Below, piece after piece: positions 52,188 through 63,110 of a stretch of 64,000 nucleotides of DNA; the first letter of the stretch is position 1; each line of letters opens with the position of its first letter. The stretch is from assembly GCA_024167805.1 (NCBI GenBank), contig CP099988.1, positions 2,355,001 through 2,419,000 of the forward strand, written 5' to 3'. The notes beneath the pieces were generated by a model. That model was not told the origin of the DNA, did no database searches, and worked only from the letters and a program-made list of their open reading frames with translations. Source of the DNA: Methanobacterium sp. ERen5. Lineage in GTDB: Archaea; Methanobacteriota; Methanobacteria; Methanobacteriales; Methanobacteriaceae. Position numbers and translations under genes: made by a program.

Positions 52188-52514
52188 CTATAATACATCC
52201 TTTTTTAAAATATCTTCTTCTTTACCTAATTTACAGTAATAACCAGTTTTTAGATCGTTTTCTTTAAAGACTGGACATTTAGCACACTGGCACTCTTGAT
52301 CTGTGTCTATATCTGCACAAGTGGATTTTCCAATTGAACAATATAATCCTGCAATATGCGTAGGTTTCGGCATTAAATCCGGTTTTTCCATATTTTTAAG
52401 CATATCTAACATGCCTAACTTTCTTTCATTTGCACATATACTATCTATTTGAACAGGACACTTGATACACAAACATCTTTCCATATTTTTTTTATCATAT
52501 TCAACAGTGGTCAA
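52188..52514 (-). CDS. DUF2769 cysteine-rich protein
   Basis: 108 residues. Two matching Cys clusters: CLCIKCPVQIDSIC near the start and CQCAKCPVFKENDLKTGYYC near the end, with GLYCSIGKSTC between. This is the DUF2769 pattern, largely confined to methanogens; it probably binds metal. The start is TTG with GAGGTG. Confidence 0.85.
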   Translation of the reverse strand: MTTVEYDKKNMERCLCIKCPVQIDSICANERKLGMLDMLKNMEKPDLMPKPTHIAGLYCSIGKSTCADIDTDQECQCAKCPVFKENDLKTGYYCKLGKEEDILKKDVL

Positions 52515-52907
52515 AACAACACCTCATGGACTTTTATTATTTTCATCAAAAATACTTATAACAACCTATTACACTTTATTGCGTCCTAAATTTATATATT
52601 TTTTGGATTATGTAAAAGCATACTGGAAATTGTGAAATTTTCACATACATTAGAAGATTTGATACAAAAATTAAAAATTGATATGGATAGTATGGGGGAT
52701 TGAAAATTTGACGAATTAAAAAAAGCATTTTTTGATAATTTTGAAGATGCAAATGGGCATAAAAATGGGAAGCATCTACATTGAAAACGGATTTATATCC
52801 AATTCTTTGTACATTCCTTTGTCAAATAATGAAATAGTATTCTAAACCATGGATCTATCATAGCAAGGCATATTTCAGAATTTTTAATATAATATTTTTC
52901 CTGATAT
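52515..52907. other. intergenic region
   Basis: About 390 bases, A+T-rich. Nothing I can support as a gene. Confidence 0.4.
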
Positions 52908-53579
52908 TTAAGATTCTGGTTTCAATAATAGTTTCAGTAATTTTTTTGGCATTGTTGCCATTGGTACATGTGATGATTTTAATTCATAATAGGTCCATCC
53001 TTCCCTATTGGATGCAATTTTTTCAGTTGCGACTTTAGTTGCATCGGCAAATATGCTTTCTGTACAGAGAATATAAGTTTTCGGTATGTTTTTTATTTTT
53101 AAAGCATCAAAATCCAGTTTTTCGATGTAAGGTGCAGCTGGTTCTAGTCCGTTGAAAGACAGTGGGTCACAACCACCCGAAGCTATAATATCAAAAAGGG
53201 ATTGTCCAGGATCGGGCAGTGCGGCATCTATATATACCATACTCCTAATTCTATCTGGCATTTCTGCAGCTACTCCTGTAATAATCATACCTCCGTAACT
53301 GTGCCCAACTAAGACCACATCATCCAGATTATTTTTTAAAATTAATCTTTTAATTTGGTCGATATGTTCTGTAAGTGTGCTGCTGTGTTCATCTAAAAGA
53401 GTTGGAGCAAAAACCAAGTGATCATTCTCTTCAATTAATGGTTTTATAGTGTTCCACACCTTACCTCCCATTTTACAATCAGGAGTACAAACCTTTATTT
53501 CAGCAAGTTTGTTCCAAGTATCAGTGGACATGTTGCCCCCATGTACAAGAACATAACTGCTCTTTTTTTGAGTATTCAT
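52908..53579 (-). CDS. alpha/beta hydrolase (AB hydrolase-6 type)
   Basis: About 223 residues. YVLVHGGNMSTDTW forms the oxyanion region, VVLVGHSYGGMIITGVAAEM carries the nucleophilic Ser, and SSHVPMATMPKKL the catalytic His, with an Asp region before it. It resembles small esterases. ATG 53579 has GGAAGG upstream, unlike that at 53600. Substrate unknown. Confidence 0.85.
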   Translation of the reverse strand: MNTQKKSSYVLVHGGNMSTDTWNKLAEIKVCTPDCKMGGKVWNTIKPLIEENDHLVFAPTLLDEHSSTLTEHIDQIKRLILKNNLDDVVLVGHSYGGMIITGVAAEMPDRIRSMVYIDAALPDPGQSLFDIIASGGCDPLSFNGLEPAAPYIEKLDFDALKIKNIPKTYILCTESIFADATKVATEKIASNREGWTYYELKSSHVPMATMPKKLLKLLLKPES

Positions 53580-53580
53580 A

Positions 53581-53780
53581 TACAAACCCTTCCTATTCAA
53601 TCATTTCTTTAACATTATATTCTATATTATGTTTATCCCACCTTGGAGGGGTGAATCTGTAATTGCAATTTCGATTGAAATGAAATATGGTCAAAAACCT
53701 GAAAAATGAATTTTTTGGCCTGACCATACCCTAACCACTATTTTTTAAGAAATAACTTTTTTTGACATAAATTGTGGTAA
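53581..53780. other. short intergenic region
   Basis: A+T-rich, no gene seen. Confidence 0.3.
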
Positions 53781-55247
53781 TTATAATGACGTGTTAGTTA
53801 TTTTATCAATTTTCAAAGTATCATAGTACTCCTGTGCCTCAGGTTTAACATTAAAACTATGCACTAATTCTTTGTTTTCTTCAACAATTTTCTTCACATC
53901 ATCCAATGTGATATTGAAAAATTCTTTTCTACTATTAACTTTATTCACTCTTTTACTGTCAAATCGTTTGTGTAATTCCTTTTCTAACTCAAAAGCTTCT
54001 TTATTAAAAATAAAGACATGACTATCGAATTTGAATGGAACAGAGGCGTTTGACAATTCTCTTACTCTATCTTGAGGTTCATCTCTTCTTGTAACCCCAA
54101 TTTTATACACGTTTTCTCCGAAGGAACCAATATTTGATAAAATGTACACATAACCTGCGCCTGTTCGTTTTCTTCTATCTGCAATCTGATCAATATCTTC
54201 GTTACTTTTTGTTAAAGCTAACTCTAATTCTTTGATTTTAAGTTTTAATCTTTCTTTTTCTTCATCAGATCTACTTTCTCTTAATTCTGCCCCTATTGTG
54301 TTTATATCGTTTTTCAAACTCTCTTTTTGTTCTTTAATCTTTTTCTCTTGAGCATCTAATTGCTTTTGTATTTTTCGTTCTTCTTTTTCCTGTTCTCTTG
54401 CTTCTCTCAATAGTTCCTTTTCTTCTTGCTTTTTAAGTTCATATTCTATGGCTATATCAAGTTCTTGTAGTTTAAGATCTAAATATTGTGGGGCGATATT
54501 AACACGATTTCGTTCATTTAATTTATTTAATATATCATAAGCTCGGTTTATTCTTTTAACTGAATTTTCCCTGTTTGAAAGTTTCACTTTGCTTATTATC
54601 ATATCACATTCTAAATTAAAATTTTTAAGAATTTGTTTTAGATTAGCATTGGTAAATGCTTTCCTTTTTGCTTACTATTATCAATTGTCCATTCAGTTGA
54701 ACAAATTGCTGCCATTTTATCCTTTACCAATGCTTTTTGTTTCTTCCTGATAGCATCCCATTTTTCTTTATATAACACTGCCGTTAAAAAATCATATTTT
54801 GGTTGATATAAGCCTATTTCTTGCATTTCAAGTTCATCATCTACTAATATCAGTCCTTTCTTTTTCTCTTTTAATTCATTATCTAAAATAACTAATTGAG
54901 ATTTTTTTCTTTCATTTTAGCGTTCATTTCTTTTTCCCTTTGTAATTCCATAGCCTCCAATTTGACGTCTATATATGCTAATTCCTTTTTTTACCTTCTA
55001 GTTTTTCATCAATTTCTTTGACTTTTTCCCTTTCTTTTTCTTCCAAAATGGTATCTATATTGGTTAATTCTGTTTTTTTAGCTTCCAATTCTTCATTTAT
55101 CTCATTTTCTCTTTGATTGACCTTTTTATTTAGATAATATGTTCCAATTATTATCAAAGGAATCCCAAAAAAGATTCCAATTATTGTTATAGACAGGATT
55201 ATGCCTATTATTATTAGTATTAATCCCTTATCTTCTCTGATATTCAT
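53781..55247 (-). pseudogene. DUF4041 and T5orf172 (GIY-YIG-like) protein with membrane helices, three frameshifts
   Basis: Four frames read on in order. First two membrane helices (GLILIIIGIILSITIIGIFF) and a coiled coil; then DUF4041, with MQEIGLYQPKYDFLTAVLYK and KALVKDKMAAICSTEWTIDN; then a long coiled coil; then T5orf172, with GAGYVYILSNIG and VYKIGVTRR. One added A at each of three runs (coding A7 at 54986-54992, A7 at 54902-54908, A5 at 54665-54669) restores about 489 residues. T5orf172 is a GIY-YIG-related nuclease or DNA-binding fold common in phages and defence loci. ATG 55247 has GTGAT. Confidence 0.82.
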
Positions 55248-55489
55248 TTTTATCACTTTTATTATATTATTCTAATTAAATAATGTGGATTAATTATATA
55301 CGTGTTAATGGCCTAATGAACTTATTTTCTTGAGTAATTAATTTCAATTTCTTTTAGAATCTTTTTCAAATATTATATTTTCAATTATCTCTTGGTTTCA
55401 AACTTATTTCCAAAATATGAATATGATTTTAAACTTCAAGATTCATATTCATTCTTTGATCCGTTTAATGGATTTTTTGATGCCATTAT

Positions 55490-55983
55490 TTAAAAATACT
55501 CCAAATGCTCCCCTAACATTCCTAAAACAAAGTACAGGATCACAAACAATATAAATTCAACTGCATTTTGAATTGTAAAATAATTTGGTCCGGAGTTTGA
55601 AGTTGATGTTGTAGTTGTTGCATGGAATGTAGATGTTAATGCACTGTTAAACATTCCTGCAACTCCCATCAAAACAAAAATAATACTCCAACAATAAAAC
55701 AAATTAAAACCACAATTATTAAGCTTAAGAAAGCACCGTTAATACTGCCTTCCATAAAATTATGGCCCCACAACATTCCAGCTACAAGCGAACCAAAGAA
55801 TGCCATTAATAAAAGTATTATACCGAAATATAGTGTAATATTGTATACACCTGAAGTAACAACAAAATAAAAATATACTGCAACTCCAAACAATATAAAA
55901 ATCGACAAAATTAGTCCAATAAATACAGATACAATATTGATTTGATCATTAATATCACTTATTTTTACATTCAAAAGACCCAA
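55490..55983 (-). pseudogene. DUF5518-like membrane protein, one frameshift
   Basis: Two frames join if one T is added to the coding T5 run at 55676-55680, giving VLFFVLMGVAGMFNSALTST. Four or five helices, with MAFFGSLVAGMLWGHNFMEG typical of the group. About 164 residues. TTG start at 55983 after GGGGG. Related in plan to 8758-9141. Function unknown. Confidence 0.65.
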
Positions 55984-56049
55984 TAAAAACCCCCACTATA
56001 ATCTTATTTGTTATTAATATAAATTTTTTGAAACTCTAATAGCCTAGGA

Positions 56050-56301
56050 TTGGTGAGGATATATCTACAGAATATTGAAAAGGATGAAGAATATGGGGTT
56101 ATTAATCATTATGAAGATTTGCAGCACTACATTTTCATTTGCGAAATATTATTTAAAATTAAATTGGAAGTCCAAGGACATAGCACATATTTTGTTAATT
56201 TGTGTTTTCTTGTTATATTATTATCTGAATATTTAACTTCCACATTATCTCAAGTATTTCATAAATATACGAAATTTATAAACCCATGGAATATTAAATA
56301 A
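56050..56301 (+). CDS. doubtful small ORF
   Basis: 83 residues with one hydrophobic stretch (YFVNLCFLVILLSEYLTSTL). TTG/GTG start without a good ribosome site. Composition is only weakly protein-like. It may be non-coding. Confidence 0.25.
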   Translation: MVRIYLQNIEKDEEYGVINHYEDLQHYIFICEILFKIKLEVQGHSTYFVNLCFLVILLSEYLTSTLSQVFHKYTKFINPWNIK

Positions 56302-56611
56302 TACTTATTTGCATTTTGTTGTTTATGTGGGGGGAATCAGATTATTGATATTAATATATGTCTAAAAGAATGGAATGCAACAATAAATGCATTAGATCAT
56401 GAAACAGACAATAATTCGTATCTATTAGACTAATGTTTCTGAATTTTTGTTGCATCCTCCTTTTTTGTTAACGTTGGATAAAAAATATTCTATTGAAGAA
56501 ACTTCTTGATTTTTTAGAGAAAATGATTTTTTCTATTGAACTCTAAAATTGAATCTTAGGAATTAATAATATAAATTCAAGGGGCATGAATAAAATAAGT
56601 GGGGGAGTAGT
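56302..56611. other. intergenic region
   Basis: About 310 A+T-rich bases ending in the GGGGGAG site of the next gene. No gene seen. Confidence 0.35.
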
Positions 56612-57346
56612 ATTTCAAAAATTTGTATTGTATGTGGACAAGAAAATCCAAATAATGCTACATTTTGTTTAAAATGCGGTAGAAATATTGATGATAATTA
56701 CGAAGCATATAAAGGAGTTTATTATGGTGTTTATGAGTATGGCGAGAAAAGTACGGGTGAAAAAAGAAAAGATATGAAACAAAATGTTGACAAAAAATTC
56801 AACAAACACAAGAACACAATGATGAAAAAACAAAGTGATAGTTCTAAAAGGCAATTTAATTTACAAATCCGTGAAACTACTATGGGAACTTTTGGTCATG
56901 ATAGAGCAAATTTTAATGGTGCAGTAGTTCAAGTAGCTGAGGATAAATTAAGCATAACTAAAAAAGGGACATTTACTGGTCGTGATCGAGGTAATATAAC
57001 TTTAAGATACTTAGATATGATATCATTAGACGAAGATCGTGGATGGGTTTTAACAACTGTACAAATCAGAATGGAGGGTAATCATACAGTTAATCTTCGA
57101 TCTAACAAAGAAGAGATGAGAAACTTCTTTACGGTTTTAAAACAAGCTGTAGATACTTATAAGAAATGTGAGCGGACAAAAGAAACAAAAACACATCAAA
57201 TTATTAACGAATCAAAAATAAATAGTAATACTATGTCAGAAGATCCAATTGATAAATTAGTTAAACTTGCTAAATTGTTGGATGATGGATTGATTGATGA
57301 GAATGAGTTTGCTAATTTGAAAGCTAATGTTTTGAAAAAAGACTAG
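56612..57346 (+). CDS. zinc-ribbon, PH-like and SHOCT domain protein
   Basis: About 244 residues. A zinc ribbon opens the frame (CIVCGQENPNNATFCLKCG), then a basic linker, a PH-like domain (about 85-190, ITKKGTFTGRDRGNITLRYL) and a C-terminal SHOCT helix pair (DKLVKLAKLLDDGLIDENEF). The first ATG in frame is at 56774, but the zinc ribbon clearly belongs, and its only start is ATT at 56612, five bases after GGGGGAG. So either a rare ATT start or a misread base. SHOCT proteins often act in membrane or oligomer assembly. Confidence 0.72.
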   Translation: MSKICIVCGQENPNNATFCLKCGRNIDDNYEAYKGVYYGVYEYGEKSTGEKRKDMKQNVDKKFNKHKNTMMKKQSDSSKRQFNLQIRETTMGTFGHDRANFNGAVVQVAEDKLSITKKGTFTGRDRGNITLRYLDMISLDEDRGWVLTTVQIRMEGNHTVNLRSNKEEMRNFFTVLKQAVDTYKKCERTKETKTHQIINESKINSNTMSEDPIDKLVKLAKLLDDGLIDENEFANLKANVLKKD

Positions 57347-57905
57347 TATTTGATTTATACTAAGTGAAAATTTATGACTATGGATGTTAAATGGTTAAGA
57401 GAAGATTCAAATTATGTAATGACATTTAAAGGTAATTAAATACTTTAATATAGGTAAACTTAACAATTAACAAGGTATTATTAACTTGGAGTATGATTTG
57501 TCTCTTAACGATTAAAAAAAGATTATTTGAGTCTTATAACCTGTGAAAAAATAATAATATCTAATAATGACCTTATAAGACTAGATATAATATTTCTGAT
57601 GAAGAAATTAAAGATAATCCTTTAGATAGTAGTGTAATTGGTGAAACTACTATCAACTTGCCATTTCAAGAAGCTCATTTTGAAACAATTGCTACTAAAA
57701 TTAAAATACTTATTTATTTATAATATTTTCAAATTCAATTTTTTTCTTGTTATTTTGAACATCATTTTAACTTATATAACCATTTTCATTATTCGTAGTA
57801 ACTTTCAATTTAGCATTATTTTCTAATTCTATATTTTATGAATTCAAATTCCTCTTTAAAGATATATAAATAAATTTATCTGAAAAAAATTTATTATTAT
57901 GTTTA
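57347..57905. other. spacer with a gene remnant
   Basis: About 560 A+T-rich bases between converging genes. The only coding-like part is the start-less frame at 57571-57723. Confidence 0.4.
57571..57723 (+). pseudogene. start-less coding fragment
   Basis: Fifty codons between two stops, reading RYNISDEEIKDNPLDSSVIG and GETTINLPFQEAHFETIATK. Composition is protein-like but there is no start codon; probably a gene remnant. Confidence 0.3.
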
Positions 57906-60411
57906 TCAATACCTTGGTGAATAATAACATCTACAGAAACCATAATTTTCATTATATAATTGGAATGCACAATCTGTACAAGGTACAGGCATAATTTCAA
58001 GTGCATCGCTAACTCTAAATATCTTATTTTTGAGTTTTTTACAATTTTCACATGCTTGATCACCAACTGTCATTATTTCAACTTTTTCAACTCCTAAATT
58101 TTGATAATATAACAATTCTGCTTTAGAAGATTCTTGACGAATTTTAAGATAGTTTCTTCCTTCAGAATTTAGATATAATGCAATCTGATAATTTATCATT
58201 TTTAATGTTTGTAGATCATTATTTTTCTGAATTAAATCATTATAAATTGATAATATCACTTCTACATCATCTGGTTCAGAGTTAGATTGTTGAGAAATTT
58301 CATTTTTACGTAATTTAAAACTTCTTTCACTAATTCCATAACCTTCAAGATTCCTTAAACAGCTATTTCTATTAGAAATACCACGCCATTCATTTTCTAT
58401 TTCCTTTACTTCATGTTCGGTTACTAACACTTTTTGGCGTGTTGATGGAGAAGTACGAACATAAATAAAATTTTTACAATGTGGACATTTTTTCTTTCTT
58501 TTCGGTTCAGTTTCTAAATTCCCCTTACAATATGGACAAAAAATATCAGATTTTCGTTTAAGTTTATCCTCATTTTTAGGTGCTAGATCAAGTTTAATTG
58601 GCTTACCACATTCTTGACAAAAAATTGAGTAATATAAATTTTTAGTTCCACAATATGTGCATGGAATAGTGACCTCATCAACTATAGGCTCATCCATTTT
58701 ATCTATAAATATTTCATAGGTTCTATTAGTTGTCGAAACATTCAAACCTTTATTTGTAATATACAAATCATAAATCCTGTTTTTGAATGTTAGTATCGAT
58801 ATTAAATCACCATTGTTACTAAAAAGCCTTAATTCATTCGAAGTTTTTAAAAAAATCCTCCATTATACCAAAACAAATCGCCTTGTTTCCATATTTTTAT
58901 ATAATTAACATATTCATCATTTTTAAGTATAAACAAATAATAATTTGTTTCAATAAATAGATATAAACCTCTTTTTTTAATTGATTTAACAACATCATGA
59001 CAATTATATATTTTTTTAACGATCCCGTCTATGGATAAACAATATATTTTTCCTGAATAACAACCTAAATATAATTCTTCGCCATTTAAACCCAAATATG
59101 TTGAATATATCCAATCTTCTTTAATTCCACTTCCCATTCCAATCTCTAAAGTAAAAGACAAGTCTGTGTTTGGTACTTCATAGTTGGTTTGACTCATTAC
59201 TTTGTAATAATAATATTTATCCACTCCAAACTCAGCTAAAGTTCCTTTAGCGTTTTCTTTGGTAAGATATTCGTAAGCAGATATGATTTCTTTTATTTTT
59301 TCTTCAGATTGAGGGTCGTGATTTTGATCTGGATGATATTTAAGCACTAAACTTTTAAAATTCTTCTTAATTTTACTGTAATCTGGATTCCCATTAAGGT
59401 TAAGTATAGCCATATTTTTAATAATCTCTGATCTATAAAGTGAACCAATTAATTCTCTTTTTCCCAACCTTCTTCTTCCGGCATATCTTCATTTGGAACT
59501 TTCCAACTATCAATAATTGCAAGATCTAAATTCATTAAATAAATTTTATCCACGTTAGTAAAGAGTAAATATTTACCATCGGGTGAAATATCCAAACATC
59601 TAATATGATATTTGTTTATTGCAATCGAATTTAAGTCATAACTTCGGATTAAACCTGTATTAATAGAATACAAATATAAAATTAAATCACTTGAACTTAC
59701 AATGAACTTATCTGAATTTTCTGAAAAACTAAATCGATATATTGAATGATCAGCTGAAAATTCTGATCTAAGAGTTCCTGTATAATTCCTAACATTGTAA
59801 AAAGAACTATCATATCCACTACCAGCATATATTGTATTAAATCCCAACAATGACAGTATGTTCCAATCTTTAACTCGTGGATCATTATTTTTATTAAATT
59901 TTATCTCACTAGATAAATGAATTAACCTTTCATCTGTTTGTGATATTGCAATATCGGGTTCTTCAATAATTTCAATTTCCTCAAAATTAGAGTTAGGATT
60001 ATTTTCATTTAATTTTTTGGTTAGTTTGTTGAATCTTTTCTTATCAGTAGTAGTTATATCATCTGAACAATAATCAAAAAATTCCTCAAAAGTTTTATAA
60101 GCATTGATATAATCTTCTTCATCAATCTCATCTTTAATTATTTTCCTGTAAGTCCGTAAGAGGTAAGTTCTAAATCCTTGATGATGATTAGGGTAATTTA
60201 GAAGCTTTAAAAAAGTTTTTTTGGCTTGTACATAATTATTTTGCTTATATAAAGATTCACCTTCATTATAAATGTTCCAATATTCTCTGGATTTTCTGTC
60301 TACAAACTCCTCCTTGTCTAATTTCGGTAAATCTATTACAAGTGCATTTGCTAAATCTAAAAGATTTTTACTTAATATTGGATCTGAAGATGAATTTTTT
60401 TGGATATGAAT
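57906..60411 (-). pseudogene. large TPR, beta-propeller, J-domain and zinc-ribbon protein, two frameshifts
   Basis: Three frames read on. 60411-59460: a TPR-like helical region (EYWNIYNEGESLYKQNNYVQ) and propeller blades (LDISPDGKYLLFTNVDKIYL). 59467-58847: a J-domain (LKYHPDQNHDPQSEEKIKEI; HPD near residue 359) inserted in the propeller, which resumes with LGLNGEELYLGCYSGKIYCL. 58860-57906: more blade-like sequence, two zinc ribbons (CTYCGTKNLYYSIFCQECG; CPYC...CPHC) and a Cys-rich end (CENC...PCTDC...GFCRCYY). One A added at 59458-59462 and one T at 58849-58855 (coding strand) restore about 835 residues. No ATG, GTG or TTG opens the frame; ATT at 60411 follows GAGGGGG. Likely a chaperone-linked scaffold; function unknown. 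Confidence 0.78.
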
Positions 60412-60452
60412 AACCCCCTCGTTGAAAAACTAAATTTAATCTATTTCACTAA

Positions 60453-60470
60453 TTAGTTAAATTTAACTAA
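60453..60470. promoter_or_regulatory. 18-base perfect palindrome
   Basis: TTAGTTAAATTTAACTAA, 42 bases upstream of the large J-domain gene. It is pure A/T apart from one G and one C, but its length makes chance less likely; a possible operator. Confidence 0.5.
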
Positions 60471-60880
60471 AATCAGTATTATGAACTAATTCTGCTTTTC
60501 AAGTTGATGAATATCTTAGTTTTGCAATCTTGGTACGGATTAGATCCAGAGCCGGGGAGACTAATAAGAAAATAGATTTCAAAGGGTTTGAAAATAAAAG
60601 AAGGAGTTAAACAAGACTCAAGATTCATAAAGTCCGATCCCTGTCATAAAAAGAGCCCATGAACCATTTGTAAAACTTCAAAAACTATAAGAAGCAAACT
60701 AGGCGAATGCCCCGTAAAAGAAAGGAAATTTCTATTTTAGCTATTATTACTCAGTAAAATTGATATTAGTCATCAGTTAATAGGGAATCTAAACTTCACA
60801 GAATCATTGTACAACAGGTATTAATATTTATGGGATTATTCTTTATACCACCTCCTTTTGACTTTAATTTGAAATTTATT
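60471..60880. other. intergenic region
   Basis: About 410 bases. The part 60500-60720 is a little GC-richer than its surroundings and may hold an old gene fragment, but no frame stays open. Nothing else supported. Confidence 0.35.
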
Positions 60881-62071
60881 TTAATTTTGCATCGATCTTC
60901 TAAATATTGGTATTGCAATGGCGATTGTAACAACACCAAACCCTATTAATATCAATGTTTGGGCCATAACATCTCCAATATTTGCATTTAAGAGCATTAT
61001 TTTTCTCAATGCATCTGCAGCATATGTTAATGGGATTATTTTAGCTATATCTTGTAGGAACCATGGTAATGTTTGAAGTGGAATGAATATTCCCGATAAA
61101 AACATCATTGGGATCACTAATAGGTCTATTATTGTATCACCTGTTGCTTGGTCTTTCGCCAATGACACCACTATTAATCCCAACCCTATGAAGCTGAATA
61201 TCCCCAATATTAACATGAAGAATGTTAGTATGATGCTTCCATTGATTGTTACTCCAAAGATTGCTACTGCCAATACTAATATTATGGCAGCTTGACACAA
61301 TCCCCGTAAACCTAAAGCTGCTGTTTTTCCAAGTAAGATAGAAACTTGGTTTATAGGTGCAGATAGTAAACCATCAAATGTACCCTTTTCACTCTCCTTG
61401 GATATAACTTCTGGCAGGGCCGACATAACGCTGAACATTACTATCATCATCATGAGTCCAGGTGCCAGGAAGTTGAAATTATTAGTTTTGCCTGGTATTG
61501 TTGTTTGAACATTTGTAGAGTAGGGGAATATTGTTACTTTAGCTGCTTGTGCAGTTGCAGTTTGATTTGTTACAGTGCTTGTATTCATGACATTTTGTGT
61601 GGCTTGAATACCATTAATTTCGTTTACTGAATTGGAGGCTACACTTTCTAACTGTGTTGAAAGTTGAGGGTTACTGTTATCTACATAGAAGATTACATTT
61701 GCCTGTTGTCCATGCGTCAGGTTGTATGAAAATCCTTGTGGAATAATATATGTTCCATCTAATTTTCCTTGGGTTATCTGTGTCTTGGCTGTATCAACAC
61801 TTGTAAAATTTTGTAAACTCATTGTATTATTGGCATTTTTATTCAATGTATTGAGTTCTGTTATAAACGTATTACTTCCTTGTCCATTGTCAAGATCAAC
61901 AACTCCAACTGGCATATCTGATAGGGTAGTAGCACCTGGAAATATGAATCCAAACAAGAGTAGAAATGCTATTGGCATTATGATGATACCTCCTAGGGTA
62001 CCACGGTCAATTTCAAGGAGTTCTTTATGCATTATGTTGAAACTATCTTTCAATATTTTTATTGCATCCAT
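60881..62071 (-). CDS. ABC-2 type transporter permease
   Basis: About 396 residues. One N-terminal helix (GTLGGIIIMPIAFLLLFGFI), a large extracellular domain (about 55-205), then five C-terminal helices with VISKESEKGTFDGLLSAPIN and MMFLSGIFIPLQTLPWFLQD, the ABC-2 signature. It forms the channel of a drug or lipid exporter with the ATPase just upstream. ATG 62071 follows GTGAT. Confidence 0.93.
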   Translation of the reverse strand: MDAIKILKDSFNIMHKELLEIDRGTLGGIIIMPIAFLLLFGFIFPGATTLSDMPVGVVDLDNGQGSNTFITELNTLNKNANNTMSLQNFTSVDTAKTQITQGKLDGTYIIPQGFSYNLTHGQQANVIFYVDNSNPQLSTQLESVASNSVNEINGIQATQNVMNTSTVTNQTATAQAAKVTIFPYSTNVQTTIPGKTNNFNFLAPGLMMMIVMFSVMSALPEVISKESEKGTFDGLLSAPINQVSILLGKTAALGLRGLCQAAIILVLAVAIFGVTINGSIILTFFMLILGIFSFIGLGLIVVSLAKDQATGDTIIDLLVIPMMFLSGIFIPLQTLPWFLQDIAKIIPLTYAADALRKIMLLNANIGDVMAQTLILIGFGVVTIAIAIPIFRRSMQN

Positions 62072-62111
62072 TTTTATCACATTGTCCTTTATTTCAGTGT
62101 AATTCCAATTT

Positions 62112-63082
62112 TTAGGAAGAATTTGCTGTAGGTGTATCTCTTATTTCCTTACCTGTGACTGTTAAGAACACATCCTCGAGCGTTGCGTCGTTTGTGTTTG
62201 CTATGGAAGAAATCTTTCCTCCATCAAATCTGATGGTATCTATTATCTCATCCAATGAATCGGGCCCTTTGGCACTTATCTTAATATTGTGTTCATCTTG
62301 TTTTGACAATGCGGTTACAACATCTAATGAGTTGATTTTTTCCATCATTTCCACTGTGAGATTAGTTATTTCCATTTTGAATATGGTTATATCTGTATCT
62401 GATAAAATCTTTTTGAGGTTTTCAGGGGTGTCTAAAGCTGCTATCTTTCCATGATCGATAATTGCTACACGATCACTCAATGCCTCTGCTTCAACCATGG
62501 CGTGAGTTGTTAGTATGACTGTCACACCTTTACTATTGATGTCTCGGATAATTTCTCTGACAGAGAAGGTTGTTTGAGGATCCAAGCCTAAAGTCGGTTC
62601 ATCCATGAAAATTATTTTAGGCTCGGCAAGCAATGCCCTAATAATATTGATTCGCTGTTTCATTCCTGTTGAAAACTTGCTGATCTTGGTGTCTTTCCAT
62701 TTTTTCATATCAATCAGATCGAGTAATTCATCAATTCGTTTTTCTAACTTTTTTTAGGGATTCCATAGAGTTTTCCAAAGAATCTTAGGTTTTGATAGGC
62801 AGTTAGTCCGTCGTACATTATCAATTTTTCAGCCACAAGTCCTATATTTTCTCGAACTTTTCCAGAATCTTTGTTAAGGTCATATCCGGCTATTTTAGCA
62901 GAGCCCGATGTTGGTAATGCTAATGTGCACAGTATTCTTATTGTTGTACTTTTACCTGCACCATTAGGTCCAAGAAACCCAAAAATTTCACCTTCTTTAA
63001 CTTGCAACGATAAATAATCCACTGCAGTAAAGTCACCATACTTTTTTGAGATGTTATTTAATTCTAAAGCATATTTTGTCAT
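62112..63082 (-). pseudogene. ABC transporter ATP-binding protein (DrrA/CcmA type), one frameshift
   Basis: The first frame has Walker A FLGPNGAGKSTTIRIL and ends LYGIPKKS. One A added to the coding A7 run at 62749-62755 gives IPKKKLEKRIDELLDLIDMK and continues: signature ISKFSTGMKQR, Walker B IIFMDEPTLGLDP and the H loop TTHAMVEAEALSDR. About 323 residues, normal for the DrrA group. Partner of the permease at 60881. Very likely functional and misread. Confidence 0.92.
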
Positions 63083-63110
63083 ATTTTACTCCATTCCTGT
63101 AATTTGTAAC

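Noticed and set aside
57638..57826. A 62-codon plus-strand frame
   Set aside because: Low-complexity Ile/Phe-rich translation of A+T-rich DNA, no ribosome site.
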